From the NCBI GenBank assembly GCA_018623655.1, contig JAAZVG010000014.1, forward strand, positions 1-18,172: a stretch of DNA of 18,172 nucleotides, read 5' to 3'. This document shows, one piece after another, positions 14,842 through 18,172 of this stretch. The notes beneath the pieces were generated by a model. It was given only the letters and a program-made list of their open reading frames with translations. It made no database searches and was not told the origin of the DNA. Both the position numbers and the translations under genes were made by a program. The first letter of the stretch is position 1, and the number at the start of each line of letters is the position of its first letter. This DNA comes from Flavobacteriaceae bacterium. GTDB lineage: Bacteria; Bacteroidota; Bacteroidia; Flavobacteriales; Flavobacteriaceae.

Positions 14842-14861
14842 AATCTATCAGTTATTCAATT

Positions 14862-15260
14862 TTAATATACGTAGCAAAGAACTTCTCCGCCTACGTTTTC
14901 CTTACGAGCTTGCTTTGAAGTCATTACCCCATGAGAGGTAGAAACAACAGCAATACCTAATCCGTTTAGTATACGTGGAAGATCATCCTTACCTGAATAC
15001 TTACGAAGACCTGGCTTACTCACTCTTTCAATTTTTCTAATGATCGGCTCTTTAGTCACCGAATCATATTTGAGGGCAATTTTAATTGAACCCTGAGCAC
15101 TAGTATCTTCAAACTTGTAACTAAGGATGTATCCTTGGTCGAAGAGGATTTTAGTAATCTCTTTTTTGACGTTCGAAGCAGGTATTTCAACCACTCTGTG
15201 TCCAGCACTACTCGCATTACGAATACGAGTTAAAAAATCTGCAATTGGATCTGTTACCAT
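14862..15260 (-). CDS. rpsH: 30S ribosomal protein S8
   Basis: Binds the central domain of 16S rRNA and, in E. coli, represses the spc operon. The 132-aa product begins MVTDPIADFLTRIRNA and has the conserved C-terminal STSHGVMTSKQARKENVGGE (about 107-126). It follows rpsN by 23 nt. That gap shows no clear hairpin resembling the S8 site, which in E. coli lies near rplE. Confidence 0.98.
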   Translation of the reverse strand: MVTDPIADFLTRIRNASSAGHRVVEIPASNVKKEITKILFDQGYILSYKFEDTSAQGSIKIALKYDSVTKEPIIRKIERVSKPGLRKYSGKDDLPRILNGLGIAVVSTSHGVMTSKQARKENVGGEVLCYVY

Positions 15261-15283
15261 CTTAAAATTTCTTTAATATATAT

Positions 15284-15553
15284 CTACCAGCTGGCTTTAG
15301 TTACTCCTGGAATTAAACCTTTATTGGCCATTTCTCGGAAAGTAACACGAGAAATACCAAATGTTCTCATGTAACCGCGAGGACGACCTGTTAATTTGCA
15401 TCGATTACGCATTCTTACTGGAGAAGCATTTTTAGGAAGCTTTTGAAGTCCTTCATAATCTCCTGCAGCCTTTAAAGCTTCACGCTTTGCAGCATACTTT
15501 GCAACCAGCTTTGCCCTTTTACGTTCGCGGGCTTTCATAGATTCTTTAGCCAT
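15284..15553 (-). CDS. rpsN: 30S ribosomal protein S14, long zinc-free form
   Basis: Small-subunit head protein. At 89 aa and without the paired CxxC motifs of the 61-aa form, this is the long zinc-independent type. The basic N-terminal helix (MAKESMKARERKRAKLVAKY) and the conserved NRCKLTGRPRGYMRTFGISR stretch with the KASW terminus are present. Only 1 nt separates it from rplE. Confidence 0.98.
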   Translation of the reverse strand: MAKESMKARERKRAKLVAKYAAKREALKAAGDYEGLQKLPKNASPVRMRNRCKLTGRPRGYMRTFGISRVTFREMANKGLIPGVTKASW

Positions 15554-15554
15554 A

Positions 15555-16106
15555 CTAATTCTTTTTAAACGGTAGACCTAGTTCAGTTAATAAGGCTTGT
15601 GCCTCGTTATCAGTTCCGGCACTTGTCACAAATGTGATATCCATACCGTTAATTCGATTGATTTTATCGATGTTAATTTCTGGGAAGATAATCTGCTCGG
15701 TAACACCTAAATTGTAGTTACCTCGACCATCAAAACCAGTAGATTTAATTCCTTGGAAGTCACGTACACGCGGTAGCGCAACAGTAACTAAACGATCAAG
15801 AAATTCATACATACGTTCCCCTCTGAGCGTCACTTTTGCTCCGATAGGCATTCCTTTACGAAGTTTGAACGATGCAACATCCTTCTTAGATATAGTAGCA
15901 ATAGCCTTCTGTCCTGAGATAGTCGTAAGCTCTTCTACTGCTTGATCGACTAATTTCTTATCGGCAACTGCAGCTCCTACACCTCTACTGATGACAATTT
16001 TCTCCAGTTTAGGAACCATCATTACATTCTTGTAATTGAATTGTTCGCTTAAAGCTGAAACGATTCGATCAGTGTATTCTTGTTTTAATCTTGGAGTATA
16101 TTCCAT
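15555..16106 (-). CDS. rplE: 50S ribosomal protein L5
   Basis: 5S rRNA-binding protein of the central protuberance that contacts P-site tRNA and S13. The 183-aa product has the family landmarks VPKLEKIVISRGVGAA, SFKLRKGMPIGAKVTLRG and FDGRGNYNLGVTEQIIFPEI. Length is normal. It lies between rplX (3 nt) and rpsN (1 nt). Confidence 0.98.
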   Translation of the reverse strand: MEYTPRLKQEYTDRIVSALSEQFNYKNVMMVPKLEKIVISRGVGAAVADKKLVDQAVEELTTISGQKAIATISKKDVASFKLRKGMPIGAKVTLRGERMYEFLDRLVTVALPRVRDFQGIKSTGFDGRGNYNLGVTEQIIFPEINIDKINRINGMDITFVTSAGTDNEAQALLTELGLPFKKN

Positions 16107-16109
16107 GGC

Positions 16110-16424
16110 TTATAATACTTCGTTTGATTTTTTAGAAACACGAACTTTCTTACCATCTCGAACTTCATAGCCAACGCGGGTTGGTGATCCATCTTTAGGA
16201 TCAAGGAGCGAGAGATTTGAAATATGAATAGGTGCCTCTTTCTGTACAATACCTCCTTGCGGGTTGTTAGAGCTTGGCTTCTGGTGTTTAGAAACTAAGT
16301 TCACACCTTCTACAATAGCACGATTCTTCACCTTATCTAGAGAGACAATTGAACCTTGCGATCCTTTGTGTTCTCCGGCGTTTACTTGAACCTTATCTCC
16401 AACTTTCAATTTTAACTTTACCAT
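16110..16424 (-). CDS. rplX: 50S ribosomal protein L24
   Basis: Assembly-initiating large-subunit protein near the exit tunnel. The 104-aa product has an N-terminal KOW/SH3-like barrel (about 6-35: VGDKVQVNAGEHKGSQGSIV) and the conserved GVNLVSKHQKPSSNNPQGGI. Length is normal. It is 12 nt after rplN. Confidence 0.98.
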   Translation of the reverse strand: MVKLKLKVGDKVQVNAGEHKGSQGSIVSLDKVKNRAIVEGVNLVSKHQKPSSNNPQGGIVQKEAPIHISNLSLLDPKDGSPTRVGYEVRDGKKVRVSKKSNEVL

Positions 16425-16436
16425 TTCTTCGTAAGA

Positions 16437-16805
16437 TTAAAGCACCTCAGGGGCTAATGAAACAATCTTCATAAATTGACGATCACGTAATTCTCTTGCA
16501 ACAGGACCGAAAACACGAGTACCTCTCATCTCTCCGGTAGCATTTAATAGAACACAGGCATTATCATCAAAACGGATATACGATCCATCAGGTCGTCTAA
16601 CTTCTTTAGTAGTGCGAACAACAACGGCTGTAGAAACAGTACCCTTTTTAACCGTTCCGTTCGGTGTAGCTTCTTTAACGGTAACTACAATCTTATCACC
16701 AAGCGAAGCATAGCGACGCTTAGTTCCACCTAAAACACGAATAGTAAGTACCTCTTTGGCACCGGTATTATCCGCAACTCTTAATCTTGATTCTTGCTGT
16801 ACCAT
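16437..16805 (-). CDS. rplN: 50S ribosomal protein L14
   Basis: Large-subunit protein forming intersubunit bridges and a binding surface for ribosome silencing factor. The 122-aa product is canonical: MVQQESRLRVADNTGAKEVL, then a segment with AVVVRTTKEVRRPDGSYIRF and the C-terminal GTRVFGPVARELRDRQFMKI. It is the first gene of the classical spc unit but is only 6 nt from rpsQ, so no promoter break is visible. Confidence 0.98.
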   Translation of the reverse strand: MVQQESRLRVADNTGAKEVLTIRVLGGTKRRYASLGDKIVVTVKEATPNGTVKKGTVSTAVVVRTTKEVRRPDGSYIRFDDNACVLLNATGEMRGTRVFGPVARELRDRQFMKIVSLAPEVL

Positions 16806-16811
16806 TCCTAA

Positions 16812-17069
16812 TTACTTAGCTCGTTCAATAATTTCAACCAATCTCCAGCACTTGCGCTTGCTTAATGGTCGAGTTTCCATGATTTTCACTGTATCGCCTT
16901 CATTACAATCGTTTTTCTCATCATGCGCGACATACTTCTTGGTCTTAAGTACGAACTTACCGTACATAGGGTGTTTAACACGTTTCACCTCTGAAACAAC
17001 AATAGATTTCTCCATTTTGTTACTAGTGACAACACCAATTCTTTCTTTTCTTAAGTTTCTATTTTCCAT
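16812..17069 (-). CDS. rpsQ: 30S ribosomal protein S17
   Basis: OB-fold small-subunit protein that binds 16S rRNA early in assembly. It is 85 aa, with RKERIGVVTSNKMEKSIVVS near the N-terminus, the conserved RVKHPMYGKFVLKTKKYVAHDE loop, and GDTVKIMETRPLSKRKCWRL. Length is normal. It is 12 nt after rpmC. Confidence 0.98.
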   Translation of the reverse strand: MENRNLRKERIGVVTSNKMEKSIVVSEVKRVKHPMYGKFVLKTKKYVAHDEKNDCNEGDTVKIMETRPLSKRKCWRLVEIIERAK

Positions 17070-17081
17070 AAGGCCAGGCCG

Positions 17082-17273
17082 TTATTGTAATTCTCTTTTA
17101 GATAATTCAGTAGAGATTCTAGCGATAGTTCTTCGTGTTGAACGAAGAATCAAAGGATTCTCTAACGGAGAAACAGAGTGTCCTAACGATAAATCTGACA
17201 ACTCTTTTTTCAGTGAAATAAGCTTCGCTTTTAGATCTTCAACTGATAATTCTATTATTTCCGACTGTTTCAT
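17082..17273 (-). CDS. rpmC: 50S ribosomal protein L29
   Basis: Small two-helix protein at the polypeptide exit tunnel, part of the docking site for trigger factor and SRP. It is 63 aa from the ATG at 17273, beginning MKQSEIIELSVEDLKAKL. The frame opens four codons earlier at a TTG, but the ATG gives the standard N-terminus and a 14-nt gap after rplP. The C-terminal STRRTIARISTEL is the usual helix. Confidence 0.96.
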   Translation of the reverse strand: MKQSEIIELSVEDLKAKLISLKKELSDLSLGHSVSPLENPLILRSTRRTIARISTELSKRELQ

Positions 17274-17287
17274 ATCAACGATCAATA

Positions 17288-17710
17288 TTATTCTGCAACA
17301 AAGTCACGTGCAACAATAAACTTAGTTCTACAGGGTAGTTTCTGAGCGGCAAGACGTAAAGCCTCTTCTGCTACTTCTTTCGGAACACCAGCAACCTCGA
17401 ACATAATGCGTCCTGGTTTAACTACTGCTACCCAATACTCAGGAGCACCCTTACCTTTACCCATACGTACCTCAAGTGGCTTCTTAGTAATAGGTTTATC
17501 TGGGAAAATTTTGATCCAAAGTTGACCTTGACGCTTCATGTAACGAGTAGCTGCAATACGAGCCGCCTCAATTTGACGCGAGGTAATGAACTTTGAGTCT
17601 AACGATTTAATACCAAACATTCCATTCGAAAGCTGATGGCCACGTTGTGAAATTCCTTTCATGCGGCCCTTCTGGGCTTTGCGAAATTTGGTTCTTTTTG
17701 GCTGTAACAT
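17288..17710 (-). CDS. rplP: 50S ribosomal protein L16
   Basis: Large-subunit protein close to the peptidyl-transferase centre and A-site tRNA, needed late in 50S assembly. The 140-aa product is canonical: MLQPKRTKFRKAQKGRMKG, WIKIFPDKPITKKPLEVRMG and the GKGAPEYWVAVVKPGRIMFE stretch. R and G positions of the RMGKGKG loop are intact. It is 20 nt after rpsC. Confidence 0.98.
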   Translation of the reverse strand: MLQPKRTKFRKAQKGRMKGISQRGHQLSNGMFGIKSLDSKFITSRQIEAARIAATRYMKRQGQLWIKIFPDKPITKKPLEVRMGKGKGAPEYWVAVVKPGRIMFEVAGVPKEVAEEALRLAAQKLPCRTKFIVARDFVAE

Positions 17711-17730
17711 AATCCTTCTTCTACTTTATA

Positions 17731-18172
17731 TTACTTTCTACGACGACGCTTTGCCGCACCATCTTGTTTTGATTTACCACTACCTGAGTTGGTTGAAAGA
17801 CCAACCAACGGAGATAATTCTCTCTTACCATACACCTCACCTTTCATGATCCATACCTTGATACCAAGACGACCATAAGTAGTGTGGGCTTCTTCAAGAG
17901 CATAGTCCACATCTGCGCGGAAGGTAGATAGAGGAATACGGCCCTCTTTATAAGACTCTGAACGCGCCATCTCCGCACCATTCAAACGACCAGAGATCAT
18001 AATCTTAATTCCCTCTGCATTCATTCGAATAGCAGAAGCAATAGCCATTTTAATCGCTCTACGATAAGAGATACGGTTTTCTATTTGACGCGCGATAGAA
18101 GAGGCTACTAGATTGGCATCTAGCTCAGGACGTTTGATTTCGTGAATGTTGATCTGAACATCTTTACCTGTA
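17731..18172 (-). CDS. rpsC: 30S ribosomal protein S3, C-terminal part (cut by window edge)
   Basis: The gene enters from the right edge. About 147 codons are visible, starting within ...GKDVQINIHEIKRPELDA and reading without interruption through RISYRRAIKMAIASAIRMNA and the C-terminal domain (ISGRLNGAEMARSESYKEGR, DYALEEAHTTYGRLGIKVW) to a lysine/arginine tail and a TAA stop. S3 lines the mRNA entry tunnel and has helicase activity with S4 and S5. The visible part starts in the KH domain, and the N-terminal third lies outside the window. An internal ATG at 18048 is not the start. Confidence 0.97.
   Translation of the reverse strand, partial: TGKDVQINIHEIKRPELDANLVASSIARQIENRISYRRAIKMAIASAIRMNAEGIKIMISGRLNGAEMARSESYKEGRIPLSTFRADVDYALEEAHTTYGRLGIKVWIMKGEVYGKRELSPLVGLSTNSGSGKSKQDGAAKRRRRK

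Noticed and set aside
16756..17319. Plus-strand frame of 187 codons opposite rplN, rpsQ and rpmC
   Set aside because: It runs across three conserved ribosomal genes on the other strand, and the product has no recognisable features. The ribosomal genes explain the sequence.
1..18172. Mobile elements, CRISPR arrays, tRNA or rRNA genes
   Set aside because: No transposase, integrase, regular repeat-spacer array, tRNA-like fold or attachment repeat was seen in reading both strands. The only direct repeat noted is the one in rplQ.

Overview
The window looks like a chromosome segment from a marine, light-using member of the Bacteroidota, most likely a flavobacterium. The clues are a proteorhodopsin with the methionine tuning residue common in that group, a divergent beta-carotene cleavage gene (blh), and the gene order rplQ - carA - eno - gltA. 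In addition there is almost no Shine-Dalgarno sequence before the start codons, and TAnnTTTG octamers (the Bacteroidota -7 promoter element) lie shortly upstream of several genes. No closer taxonomic call can be made from the sequence alone.

Layout. (1) 44-1778: a phototrophy pair. blh (minus) and the rhodopsin gene (plus) diverge from a 109-bp intergenic region. Blh would cleave beta-carotene into retinal, and the opsin binds retinal to make a light-driven proton pump. A bidirectional-looking terminator follows the rhodopsin gene. (2) 1839-4079: argS (minus) and a small unrecognised gene (plus) diverge from a 45-bp gap. (3) 4088-7900: gltA, eno and carA, all minus. carA and eno are probably cotranscribed. 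eno ends in a strong hairpin, and gltA has its own promoter just beyond it. (4) 7931-18172: the 3' two thirds of the S10-spc-alpha ribosomal supercluster, all minus, entering from the right edge inside rpsC and running rplP, rpmC, rpsQ, rplN, rplX, rplE, rpsN, rpsH, rplF, rplR, rpsE, rpmD, rplO, secY, infA, rpmJ, rpsM, rpsK, rpsD, rpoA, rplQ. It ends in an intrinsic terminator downstream of rplQ.

The ribosomal genes are packed with gaps of 1-23 nt. The one exception is a 76-nt gap before rpsD that holds an inverted repeat and a motif like the 16S 3' tail. rpmJ (38 codons) was placed by hand from the sequence. Five starts were moved inward to an ATG: argS, gltA, carA, rpmD and rpmC.

Most of the window is conserved housekeeping sequence. 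I do not see a new multi-gene system. The most interesting points are the rhodopsin's glycine at the carotenoid-antenna window position, the non-ATG start and motif variants of Blh, the possible rpsD leader element, the unrecognised 138-aa protein, and the compact promoter and terminator architecture. There is no stretch over 300 bp without a gene. No tRNA, rRNA, CRISPR, insertion sequence or attachment site was seen.
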